NCBI GenBank assembly: GCA_031273835.1
Contig: JAISRD010000167.1
Location: 1-7,268 of the forward strand
Direction: 5' to 3'
Source: Treponema sp.
GTDB taxonomy: Bacteria > Spirochaetota > Spirochaetia > Treponematales > Breznakiellaceae
Length of the DNA stretch: 7,268 nt
The notes below the pieces were generated by a model, which did not search any database, was not told the DNA's origin, and was given only the letters and a program-made list of their open reading frames with translations. The stretch's first letter is position 1; each line of letters opens with the position of its first letter. Shown piece by piece: positions 1 to 6,475 of this stretch. A program made the position numbers and the translations under genes.

Positions 1-1121
1 TCGAGGAAGCCCCCGGCGCAGGCCCGCCTCATCCGGGGGGCGTTAAAGACGGCCTCCTCCATCATCCCCCGGAACATACGCAGGCAGGAGGAGGCGGTGT
101 CGATGCTGTCGAAGAGGGCTTCCTTATCTTCCTGAAGGTCCTTGTTATACGCATAGGGCAGGCCCTTGAGCAGGGTGAGGAGGCTTACGAGGTTCCCCGT
201 GGTCCGTCCGGTTTTGCCCCGTATCAGTTCCGCAAAGTCGGGGTTTTTTTTCTGGGGCATAATGGAAGAGCCGGTACTCCAGGCTTCGCTTAAACTGATA
301 AAGCCGAATTCCTCGCTTGACCACAGAACGATGTCCTCGCAGAACCGGGAGAGATGCACCATGAGGATGGCAAGGTCAGCCGCCAGTTCAAGGGCAAAAT
401 CCCTGTCCGCCACGGAATCCATGGCGTTGAGGCTTATTCCGGCAAAGCCCAGGTCCGCGGCGACGGCCTCCCTGTCCAGGGGCAGACCCGAACCGGCCAG
501 GGCCCCGGAACCCAGGGGGCATTCGTCGAGGCGCTTAAGGGTATCCGCCAGGCGGGAACGGTCCCGGCTCAGGGCACAGGCCCAGGCGCAGAGCTCGAAG
601 CCCGCGGTAAGCGGCTGGGCCCGCTGGAGGTGGGTATAGCCGGGCATCACCGTCCCGGTGTTTTTTTCCGCCTTGTCAAGGAGGCCCGTTATGGTTTGGG
701 CGATTTCCGCCCGAAGTTCGGGAATAAGCCGTTTCAGGTAGAGCCTGAGGTCCGTTACGATCTGATCGTTCCGGCTCCGCCCGGCGTGGACCATGCGGCC
801 CTGATCCCCCAGGCGTTCGGTGAGAAGTCCCTCGATAAACGAATGAATGTCCTCGGCCCCGGGGTCTATGGCGAGCTTTCCCGCGGTCAACTCCTCCCCG
901 ATACGGCGGAGTTCACCATCCAGGGCGGCGGCGGTTTCCTCAGGGATGATCCCCTGTTTCGCCAGCATCGCCGCGTGGGCCCGGCTTCCCGCAAGGTCCT
1001 CCCGGACAAGCCGGGCGTCCACCCCCAGGGAGGCCTGGAAAGCGAAGGCCTCCGCACGGGGCTTTTCCGCAAGACGGCCCGCCCACAGTACCGTCGCTTC
1101 CTGAGGGGTTTCGTTGTTCAT
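1..1121 (-). CDS. argH: Argininosuccinate lyase, C-terminus cut off by the window edge
   Basis: Cytoplasmic enzyme that cleaves argininosuccinate into arginine and fumarate, the last step of arginine synthesis. It belongs to the fumarase/aspartase superfamily. The frame opens with ATG at 1121 (MNNETPQEATVLWAGR...) and stays open to base 3, giving 373 codons. The family is usually about 455-470 residues, so roughly 85-95 residues lie outside the window. Visible signatures are HAGRSRNDQ (His112), GYTHLQRAQP (His164, the conserved catalytic-region histidine) and the superfamily loop GSSIMPQKKNP at residues 284-294, which carries the catalytic serine. The argG stop lies 24 bases upstream, so the two form an operon. 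The Shine-Dalgarno match before the ATG is weak (AAGG about 14 bases away), so translation may depend on coupling to argG. No frameshift or missing key residue is seen in the visible part. Confidence 0.97.
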   Translation of the reverse strand, partial: MNNETPQEATVLWAGRLAEKPRAEAFAFQASLGVDARLVREDLAGSRAHAAMLAKQGIIPEETAAALDGELRRIGEELTAGKLAIDPGAEDIHSFIEGLLTERLGDQGRMVHAGRSRNDQIVTDLRLYLKRLIPELRAEIAQTITGLLDKAEKNTGTVMPGYTHLQRAQPLTAGFELCAWACALSRDRSRLADTLKRLDECPLGSGALAGSGLPLDREAVAADLGFAGISLNAMDSVADRDFALELAADLAILMVHLSRFCEDIVLWSSEEFGFISLSEAWSTGSSIMPQKKNPDFAELIRGKTGRTTGNLVSLLTLLKGLPYAYNKDLQEDKEALFDSIDTASSCLRMFRGMMEEAVFNAPRMRRACAGGFL

Positions 1122-1145
1122 CTTAAGCGGGCCGCCTTGAGCGCT

Positions 1146-2468
1146 TCATCCCGCGGTTCCCCTGGATTTCGCGTCCTCCGGGACGGCGCTTTTTTGCCCG
1201 GCGGCGGACCCCCCGGCGGGCTTCCCGGAGGCGGGCTTGGTTTTCCTGCCCCCCTTCTTTCCCGGTTTGGCGTCCCGCTGCATCAAAGCCCGTACCAGAA
1301 TGGGGAGACCGTAGAGCCTGATAAAACCCCCGGCGTCGGCGTGGTTGTACAATTCGCCGGTGGTAAAACTGGCGATGGAGGCGTTGTAGAGCGAATAGGG
1401 GGAGGACGCCCCGGCGGAGGAGACGGAACCCTTGTAGAGTTTAACCTTGACCGTACCGGTAAGGGTCTCCTGGGTGGAATCCACAAAGGCCGAGAGGGCC
1501 TCCCGCAGGGGGGTGAACCACAGGCCCCCGTAGATCAGTTCCCCCATTTTTTGGGCGGCGAGCTGCTTAAAGGCATAGGTCTGCCGGTCCAGGCAGAGGT
1601 GTTCCAGTTCCTGATGGGCATAGTACAGTACGCTGCCCCCGGGGGTTTCATAGACCCCCCGGCTTTTCATGCCCACCACCCGGTTTTCAACCAGATCCAC
1701 CAGCCCCACCCCGTGGGCGCCGCCGATCTTATTGAGCGCTTCGATCAAAGAAACGCCGTCCATCTTTTTGCCCCCCAGGGAGACAGGAATACCCTTTTCA
1801 AAACCCAGTTCCACATAGGCCGGTTTTAAGGGGGCCCTTTCCGGGGGGGTGGTCATTTTAAGCATACCCTGGAGGTAGGGTTCGTTGGCGGGGTCCTCCA
1901 ACTCAAGCCCCTCGTGGGAGATGTGCCAGAGATTGTCGTCCCGGCTGTAGGATTCCTTTCGTTTCATGGGAACCGGAATGTTCCGCTCCTCCAGGTAGCT
2001 TATTTCCTCCTCCCGGCTCCGGAGTTCCCAGGTCCGCCAGGGGGCGATGATCTCGATATCCGGCGCCAGGGCCATGATCCCCAGATCAAAACGCACCTGG
2101 TCGTTGCCCTTGCCGGTGGCCCCGTGGGCTATGGCGGGGGCCTTTTCCCTGCGGGCCTCCTCCACCAGCACCTTGGCGATGAGGGGCCGGGCCGTGGAGG
2201 TCCCCAGCAGGTACTTGTCCTCGTAGAGGGCGTTTGCCTTAAGGGCCGGCCACAGGTACTGCTCAACGTACTCCTTGCGCACATCGATCACCCGGCACGA
2301 CAGGGCCCCCGTATCCAGGGCCCGTTTGGACATGCCCTTCCAGTCCGCCTCCTGTCCAAGGTTTACGCAGACCGCCGCGACATCGCAGTCATAGTTTTCT
2401 TTAAGCCAGGGGATGATCACCGTTGTATCAAGCCCCCCCGAATAGGCAAGGACGATCTTTTTCTTCAT
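1146..2468 (-). CDS. argG: Argininosuccinate synthase with an unusual basic C-terminal tail
   Basis: ATP-dependent ligation of citrulline and aspartate to argininosuccinate, in the cytoplasm. The N-terminal PP-loop AYSGGLDTT (residues 8-16) binds ATP. HGATGKGNDQVRFD and YSRDDNLWHISHEG are further family signatures. I chose the ATG at 2468 (440 residues, MKKKIVLAYSGG). It matches the usual family N-terminus, has GGAG 6 bases upstream, and lies about 25 bases after the predicted transcription start. A longer in-frame ATG at 2543 lies upstream of the promoter, so it is unlikely. The core ends at about residue 398 (GLPILVRALMQR), the normal family length. A further 42 residues rich in Lys, Gly, Ala, Pro and Ser (bases 1149-1274) follow and have no counterpart in ordinary ArgG. 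No ArgR-type operator was recognised upstream. Confidence 0.97.
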   Translation of the reverse strand: MKKKIVLAYSGGLDTTVIIPWLKENYDCDVAAVCVNLGQEADWKGMSKRALDTGALSCRVIDVRKEYVEQYLWPALKANALYEDKYLLGTSTARPLIAKVLVEEARREKAPAIAHGATGKGNDQVRFDLGIMALAPDIEIIAPWRTWELRSREEEISYLEERNIPVPMKRKESYSRDDNLWHISHEGLELEDPANEPYLQGMLKMTTPPERAPLKPAYVELGFEKGIPVSLGGKKMDGVSLIEALNKIGGAHGVGLVDLVENRVVGMKSRGVYETPGGSVLYYAHQELEHLCLDRQTYAFKQLAAQKMGELIYGGLWFTPLREALSAFVDSTQETLTGTVKVKLYKGSVSSAGASSPYSLYNASIASFTTGELYNHADAGGFIRLYGLPILVRALMQRDAKPGKKGGRKTKPASGKPAGGSAAGQKSAVPEDAKSRGTAG

Positions 2469-2472
2469 GTAA

Positions 2473-2486
2473 CGCTCCGTGTGGTT
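2473..2486 (-). promoter_or_regulatory. argG ribosome-binding site inside an AACCACA-GGAGCG leader motif
   Basis: Read on the minus strand this is AACCACACGGAGCG, then TTAC and the argG ATG. GGAG at 2478-2475 is the Shine-Dalgarno core and sits 6 bases from the start, which decides the start codon. Almost the same string precedes the leucine-rich-repeat gene (3638-3624). Confidence 0.7.
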
Positions 2487-2499
2487 GAAAATCCCTTCC

Positions 2500-2528
2500 A
2501 TCATAGAAAAAAGTCCCGGTTCTGGCAA
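2500..2528 (-). promoter_or_regulatory. Sigma-70-type promoter for argG-argH
   Basis: Minus strand: TTGCCA (2528-2523), a 17-base spacer, then TATGAT (2505-2500). Each hexamer matches the consensus at 5 of 6 positions. The predicted transcription start is near 2493, leaving a leader of about 25 bases that contains only the ribosome-binding site. There is no room for an attenuator or leader peptide between this promoter and argG. Confidence 0.65.
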
Positions 2529-2569
2529 GTAAAGTAACATCACGGAACGGCACGGACGGAAGACCTAAG

Positions 2570-2661
2570 AATTAACCACGAAAAAGCGTGGAAAATTAGC
2601 CCTCTTCTTCCTCTTTTTCCCTTACTTCTTTGATTCCTTCGACCTGGCGGTAAAAAATTCT
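2570..2661. repeat. Degenerate ACCACG-type intergenic repeat with hairpin and pyrimidine tract
   Basis: The spacer 2544-2728 holds no gene. At 2570-2597 an imperfect hairpin has arms AATT..CCACG and CGTGG..AATT around AAAAAG (5-bp core stem plus a 4-bp outer stem). A pyrimidine-rich tract follows on the plus strand (about 2600-2640), then CTGGCGGTAAAAAATTCTT (2644-2662). Similar pieces (ACCAC, GTGGTAAAAT plus pyrimidine tract) recur at 6949-6967 and 7171-7220. The pieces look like remnants of a dispersed non-coding repeat. The hairpin might weakly terminate readthrough from the upstream gene, but it lacks a clean T-run. Confidence 0.4.
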
Positions 2662-2728
2662 TACAAAGATAGGGTAATCACATCTTGTATTGCGGGTCAA
2701 GAATAGGGCTTGCCACAGGGAGTATCAT

Positions 2729-3619
2729 TTAGGACTTCCTCTTCCATGAATATCCGCAGTCTTCTATTTTCTTGCGGACCGCGGTGGAAAGGCGCGGACA
2801 ATTATAAAAGACATTCTCCCCAAACTGAATGGGGCGGATATTGACATTGATCGTGGTAAGAGCGGGATAATCGGAAAAGGCCTCATCGCCTATGCTGGTA
2901 ACGCTGTCCGGAATGGTTATCGTGGTAACCGAGACGCATCTGGCAAACGCCTTCGCCTCTATTTTGGTAATAGTGCTGGGAACTGTAATGCTGGTAACCT
3001 TAGTACAGCTAAAAAACGCCTCCTCTCCTATGCTGGTAACGCTTTTCGGGAACGTGATTTCCTTAAAATTGCTACAGCCGGAAAATGCCGCATTTTCTAT
3101 CCTGGTAATGCCCTCAGGGAGGTTAAGTCTGGGAAGTGAGTTACAGTTGTTAAACGCCCTTTCCCCTATGGAGGTAACGCCGGCGGGAATATCAACGTTC
3201 ATAAGAAGTCTGCAATTCCTGAATGTGTCGGCCTCTATTCTCTTGATGTTTGGGGAAAGAACAACGGTTCTTAGTTTGGTTGTTTTGAGATTTTGCTGAA
3301 AACACCCCGTACCTATGCGTACAACCGAATTGGGAACTCTTATCTCCACAAGCTCATCCATTCTGCAAAAAGCGTTATTCGCCAATTCCGTCACGGGGAG
3401 GCTGTCTATGTAGTTGGGTATTTGGAGTAAATTTACCGGAGGGCCGACGTATCCCAGGATAATAATCCCCTTTCCGGAAGCATCCTTGGTATAGGTGAAG
3501 CCGCTGTTTGCGTTGGGATCCACTATAAAACCCGATCCCTGGGCCGGTAAAAGCACTGCCCCTGCGGTAAAAACCAGAACAGCCAATACCACACCCCTTA
3601 ATCTCATGTTTTGTTTCAT
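2729..3619 (-). CDS. Secreted BspA-like leucine-rich-repeat protein
   Basis: 296 residues. Residues 1-27 form a signal peptide: basic MKQNMRLR, a hydrophobic stretch VVLAVLVFTAGAVLL, then a likely signal peptidase I site after PAQ. A short all-beta-like segment follows (about 30-66), then LRR_5/BspA-type repeats from about 67 to 281, mostly 23 residues long with pattern (I/V/L)P..(V/I)T.I(G/E)..AF..C..(L/V)..I. The tail ends CPRLSTAVRKKIEDCGY, a common end for this family in Treponema. BspA-like proteins are cell-surface or periplasmic, and some bind host proteins; the target here is unknown. The ATG at 3619 is preceded by AAAGGAG with 6-base spacing. The gene is clearly less GC-rich than its neighbours, which may reflect repeat composition or transfer. 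No transmembrane anchor or sorting signal is seen at the C-terminus. Confidence 0.9.
   Translation of the reverse strand: MKQNMRLRGVVLAVLVFTAGAVLLPAQGSGFIVDPNANSGFTYTKDASGKGIIILGYVGPPVNLLQIPNYIDSLPVTELANNAFCRMDELVEIRVPNSVVRIGTGCFQQNLKTTKLRTVVLSPNIKRIEADTFRNCRLLMNVDIPAGVTSIGERAFNNCNSLPRLNLPEGITRIENAAFSGCSNFKEITFPKSVTSIGEEAFFSCTKVTSITVPSTITKIEAKAFARCVSVTTITIPDSVTSIGDEAFSDYPALTTINVNIRPIQFGENVFYNCPRLSTAVRKKIEDCGYSWKRKS
2846..3190 (-). repeat. Five tandem 69-bp units encoding 23-residue leucine-rich repeats
   Basis: Residues 144-258 form five consecutive units of exactly 23 residues with no insertions. They alternate between two types: VTSIG(E/D).AF (units starting at 144, 190 and 236) and IT(R/K)IE..AF (167 and 213). 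The less regular repeats outside this block continue the alternation. Confidence 0.85.
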
Positions 3620-3623
3620 ATTT

Positions 3624-3638
3624 CGCTCCTTTGTGGTT
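3624..3638 (-). promoter_or_regulatory. Ribosome-binding site of the leucine-rich-repeat gene within the AACCACA-GGAGCG motif
   Basis: Minus strand AACCACAAAGGAGCG, then AAAT and the ATG at 3619. AAAGGAG is a strong Shine-Dalgarno match at good spacing. The flanking AACCACA and GCG are shared with the argG leader. Confidence 0.75.
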
Positions 3639-3670
3639 AAGGCCCACTGACCATTAAATCCGAAACAATC

Positions 3671-3705
3671 TTAATACTACAATGAAATGAATTGTCAAAT
3701 CATTG
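3671..3705 (-). promoter_or_regulatory. Promoter of the leucine-rich-repeat gene with a possible operator over the -35
   Basis: Minus strand: perfect TTGACA (3698-3693), 16-base spacer, then TATTAA (3676-3671, 4 of 6). Predicted start near 3664 and a leader of about 45 bases. Inverted arms CAATGA (3680-3685, plus strand) and TCATTG (3700-3705) lie 14 bases apart and bracket the -35, a layout that would suit a repressor. That operator role is only inferred. Only 16 bases separate the -35 from the stop codon of the upstream NlpC/P60 gene. Confidence 0.55.
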
Positions 3706-3714
3706 CAATACTAA

Positions 3715-4299
3715 CTAAAAGTAACTCCGGGCGCCCAGGTACCGGGCTTTGTAGTAGTTTTCACCCAGCCCTGAAATAATCACCCCGGTTTCCGCCCCCT
3801 GGGAAGCGGCATGGGCAAAGATGATCCCCCGGTCGGGAGAATTTTCCAGCACTATGCCCACATGGCTTGCGCCGGGCCTGACGGTGGTAAAGATCAGGAG
3901 ATCCCCCGGTTTCACCTCGGCGGTTTTGACCGGTTTCCCCGATTTCCACAGGGCCACGGTGGAGCGGGAAAGCTCCATTCCCGCCGCTTCGAGGAATACA
4001 AAGTACACAAAACCGGAACAATCAAAACCCTCCGGGGTGATCCCGGCGTACTTGTAAGAGACCCCCAGGTACTGCCGGGCGGTTTCGGCCACCCGGCCCC
4101 GCAGGAGGAATTCTATATCCAGTTCGGGGATATCCCCGGCATCCGCCGGGAGGGGGATTTCCCCGGCGGCCGCCGCGGCGGGAGTTTTGGTAACGGCGGC
4201 GGCGTTCACGGCGGTTTCGGGGAGGGCCGAAGCGAGGTCCTGGGCCCACAGGCGGGACAGCAGCAACCCGCAGCACAAAAGCGGGGGTATTTTTAACAT
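3715..4299 (-). CDS. Secreted NlpC/P60-family peptidase
   Basis: 194 residues. The N-terminus (MLKIPPLLCCGLLLSRLWAQ) is a short signal peptide, probably cleaved near residue 20; a lipobox is not convincing. An Ala/Pro/Thr-rich linker (about 22-58) leads to an NlpC/P60 domain (about 66-194) with the papain-like catalytic set: Cys94 in GFDCSGFV, His146 in SHVGIV and a third polar residue, His163, in FAHAAS. KPGDLLIF (130-137) is also typical. The family hydrolyses peptide bonds in peptidoglycan stem peptides, usually D-Glu to diaminoacid links, so it is likely periplasmic and concerned with wall turnover. There is no separate SH3 or LysM wall-binding domain. The ATG at 4299 begins the signal peptide directly, yet only GGGGGC precedes it, with no Shine-Dalgarno sequence. 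The permease gene ends 78 bases upstream. Confidence 0.92.
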   Translation of the reverse strand: MLKIPPLLCCGLLLSRLWAQDLASALPETAVNAAAVTKTPAAAAAGEIPLPADAGDIPELDIEFLLRGRVAETARQYLGVSYKYAGITPEGFDCSGFVYFVFLEAAGMELSRSTVALWKSGKPVKTAEVKPGDLLIFTTVRPGASHVGIVLENSPDRGIIFAHAASQGAETGVIISGLGENYYKARYLGARSYF

Positions 4300-4305
4300 G
4301 CCCCC

Positions 4306-4334
4306 ACTATACCGGCTTAAGTTTCTTTTTTCCA
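4306..4334 (-). promoter_or_regulatory. Predicted promoter of the NlpC/P60 gene implying a leaderless mRNA
   Basis: Minus strand: TGGAAA (4334-4329, 4 of 6), 17-base spacer, TATAGT (4311-4306, 5 of 6). Exactly six bases (GGGGGC) separate the -10 hexamer from the ATG, so a normal start would fall on the A of the start codon. This agrees with the missing ribosome-binding site. Confidence 0.45.
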
Positions 4335-4377
4335 GTAGCGCTTAGTGAAACGCAGGGCCCGGCGCGCCCTCTTTTAC

Positions 4378-5295
4378 TTAGGACGGCAGCGCGTAATCAA
4401 CCACAAAGCCGGTAAGGAGGGCAAAGAGGACGGCGAAGGCCAGGTAAAGAACAAAGGCCCGCGGGCCCAGCACTATCTTAACCGCCCCCAGGTTGGTGAT
4501 CTTTGTGGCGGGACCGGTGATCATAAAGGCCGCTGCGGAACCCATGCTCATACCCGTATCAAGCCAGCCCATAAGAAGCGGGATCGTTCCCCCTCCGCAC
4601 ATATAGAGGGGCACCCCCACGGTGGCCGCCATCAGAAGGCCGAAACCCCGGTTCCCGCCAAAAAGGGAGGCCATTGCCTCACCGGGAACATAACGCTGAA
4701 AGAGGGCGGAGAGGAACACCCCCAATAGAAAGTAAAGCCCCGTGGTCTTTATGTTCCGCCCCAGGTTCTTAAGGAAGCGCATAAAAAGATTCCGGTCCGT
4801 ATCCCTGGAACCGGCCTGATTCCCCCCGCCGAAACCCGAAAAGTTAAAAAAGCGCTTTTTTTTGGAGAACCAGCGTATCAAAAGCCCCGCGGCGGCGCCG
4901 CAGAGGAAACAGCCCGTAAACCGTATGGCCAGGACGGCGGGCCCCAGGGCGGCGCTGTAAAAAAGAAGCTGGGGATTAAGCAGAATCGAGGACATCATAA
5001 AGGCCCCTATCCAGTCCTCCTCCATGCCCTTCTCGGCAAAAGAAGCGGCGATGGGGATCGTTCCGTACATACAGAGGGGCGACGCGATGCCGATAAGGGA
5101 AGCGGGGATGACCCCCAGGGCCCCGAGCTTCTTTCCCCGCAGGGCGGTAAAGATCCGGTGTATCTTCTCTTTGCCGAAGACGGATATAAGGGACCCCAGG
5201 ACCATCCCCAGGATCCAGTATCCCGCTATCTGGCTTAACTGGAGGGAAAAATAGTACCAAAGGTACACCAATTCCCTCGCAAGGATTTCCCGCAC
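4378..5295 (-). CDS. DUF318 (ArsP-like) inner-membrane permease
   Basis: 305 residues, strongly hydrophobic, with about eight predicted membrane segments (roughly 21-40, 57-78, 95-115, 117-140, 185-202, 217-243, 251-272, 279-301) and a basic, Gly-rich loop at about 142-180. The two family signature regions are SPLCMYGTIPIA (Cys75) and VPLYMCGGGTIPLL (Cys233), followed by FMITGPATKITNLG. Related DUF318 proteins include ArsP, which exports methylated trivalent arsenicals, and other metal or thiol-linked permeases with a CSCG motif. Here only single cysteines remain in PLCMYG and PLYMCG, so the substrate cannot be named. The start is GTG at 5295, chosen because the MREIL..EL.YLWYYF N-terminus looks family-like. 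The reductase stop TAG lies 8 bases upstream and overlaps the weak AGG, so translational coupling is likely. It is probably the third gene of the MerR-controlled operon. Confidence 0.85.
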   Translation of the reverse strand: MREILARELVYLWYYFSLQLSQIAGYWILGMVLGSLISVFGKEKIHRIFTALRGKKLGALGVIPASLIGIASPLCMYGTIPIAASFAEKGMEEDWIGAFMMSSILLNPQLLFYSAALGPAVLAIRFTGCFLCGAAAGLLIRWFSKKKRFFNFSGFGGGNQAGSRDTDRNLFMRFLKNLGRNIKTTGLYFLLGVFLSALFQRYVPGEAMASLFGGNRGFGLLMAATVGVPLYMCGGGTIPLLMGWLDTGMSMGSAAAFMITGPATKITNLGAVKIVLGPRAFVLYLAFAVLFALLTGFVVDYALPS

Positions 5296-5303
5296 CGGAA
5301 GAC

Positions 5304-6425
5304 CTAGGCCCCAACCTTTTCAAAGACCGCCGCCACGTCCTTAAGGTAAGAAGTAATGTTAAGATGCTGGGGACAGAGCTCTTCGCAGCGCCCGCAGCCG
5401 GCGCAGTCCGAGGCCTTTCCGCCGCCGCTTGTCAGGCCCGCGTAATAAACATCGTGGCCCGGGGTAAACTTAAAGCGCCTCTGGTCGTTGAAGAGCGAGA
5501 AGAACCGCGGTATCGGTATGCCCTGGGGGCAGCCGGCTGTACAATAGTAACAGCCGGTACAGGGAATGGCGGCGTTGTTGTTAATGGCCGCGGTAACCTT
5601 GCCGAGGATGTCCTTTTCCCCGGCGCTTAGGGGGACAAAGTTTTCCATAGAGCCGGCGTTGTCCTTAAGCTGGTCCATGCTGCTCATCCCGCTGAGAACC
5701 ATACACGCGTTGTCAAGGGAAGCGGCAAAGCGGATCGCCCAGGAGGCGGCGCTTTTATCAGGATGGCAGGCCCTCATCAGCTTTTCGGCTTCCTCGGGAA
5801 GCTCCGCGAGGAAGCCGCCCTTGACCGGCTCCATGACAATGACGGGCTTGCCGTGTTTTACCGCCGCCTCGTAGCACTTTCCGCTCTCGACAGCCCCGTT
5901 GTCCCAGTCGGCGTAGTTTATCTGGAGCTGGACAAAATCAATTTCCGGGTGTTCCGCAAGAATCGTGTCGAGGAGTGCGGCGTTATCATGGTAGGAAAAG
6001 CCGGTTTTCCTTACCTTTCCCTCAAGTTTTAGTTTTTTCAAAAAACCAAAGCCCTCCACGGAAATAAGGGGATTGCCGTAATAAGGGGCGTTGACGCAGT
6101 GCAGCATATAGTTGTCAAAATAGTCCACCCCGCACTTCTCAAGCTGTTCCTCAAAGATCCGCTTGTAATCCGCCCGATCTTTTACCAGGAAAACCGGCAT
6201 CTTGTCGGCGAGGATAAAGGAAGCCCTGGGGTAACGCCCCGCCAGGGCCTCTTTCACCGCCGTTTCGCTTTTACCCGAATGGTACCTATAGGCGGTGTCA
6301 AAGTAGTTAAACCCCCTTTCCAGGTAGTAATCGACCATACGTTTGACCTCTTCAAAATCAACGCTTCCCTGGTCCCCTGAATCGGTAAGCGGAAGCCGCA
6401 TAAATCCAAAACCGAGTTTTTTCAT
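5304..6425 (-). CDS. Aldo/keto reductase fused to a two-cluster ferredoxin domain
   Basis: 373 residues. An aldo/keto reductase barrel (about 1-275) has the catalytic tetrad visible: Asp43 and Tyr48 in FDTAYRYHSGKSE, Lys75 in ILADKMP and His109 in NYMLHC. The C-terminal part carries two [4Fe-4S] motifs: Cys289-x2-Cys292-x2-Cys295-x3-Cys299-Pro and Cys341-x2-Cys344-x2-Cys347-x3-Cys351-Pro. This fused layout is a known subgroup in anaerobes, annotated as aldo/keto reductase with 4Fe-4S binding domain. It probably reduces an aldehyde or ketone in the cytoplasm, perhaps drawing electrons through the clusters; the substrate is unknown. The ATG at 6425 has AAGGA about 5 bases and AAGGAG about 11 bases upstream. 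The MerR gene ends 50 bases upstream with no clear terminator between, and the permease starts 8 bases downstream, so the three genes look co-transcribed. Confidence 0.94.
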   Translation of the reverse strand: MKKLGFGFMRLPLTDSGDQGSVDFEEVKRMVDYYLERGFNYFDTAYRYHSGKSETAVKEALAGRYPRASFILADKMPVFLVKDRADYKRIFEEQLEKCGVDYFDNYMLHCVNAPYYGNPLISVEGFGFLKKLKLEGKVRKTGFSYHDNAALLDTILAEHPEIDFVQLQINYADWDNGAVESGKCYEAAVKHGKPVIVMEPVKGGFLAELPEEAEKLMRACHPDKSAASWAIRFAASLDNACMVLSGMSSMDQLKDNAGSMENFVPLSAGEKDILGKVTAAINNNAAIPCTGCYYCTAGCPQGIPIPRFFSLFNDQRRFKFTPGHDVYYAGLTSGGGKASDCAGCGRCEELCPQHLNITSYLKDVAAVFEKVGA

Positions 6426-6475
6426 GTTGTCCTTTTCTCCTTAAACCTTTTCGTTAAGAGCCTTCCGGGGGGCTG

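Noticed and set aside
354..1829. 491-codon open frame on the plus strand
   Set aside because: It lies antisense to argH and argG, whose signatures are unmistakable. Its composition (Gly, Pro and Arg rich) is what a GC-biased wobble position produces on the opposite strand.
1914..2537. 207-codon plus-strand frame
   Set aside because: Antisense shadow of argG with no recognisable domain.
2469..2543. Longer argG start at 2543
   Set aside because: It begins upstream of the predicted argG promoter, and the added 25 residues do not fit the conserved N-terminus.
2687..2728. Terminator after the leucine-rich-repeat gene
   Set aside because: Only short 4-5 bp arms (TCTTG/CAAGA near 2683-2702) without a following T-run were found.
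3811..4296. 161-codon plus-strand frame opposite the NlpC/P60 gene
   Set aside because: Antisense shadow; the minus-strand frame has a signal peptide and a full catalytic set.
4335..4377. Terminator after the permease gene
   Set aside because: GC-rich arms (AGGGC/GCCCT) can pair over only 5 bp and no T-run follows, so a terminator is not supported.
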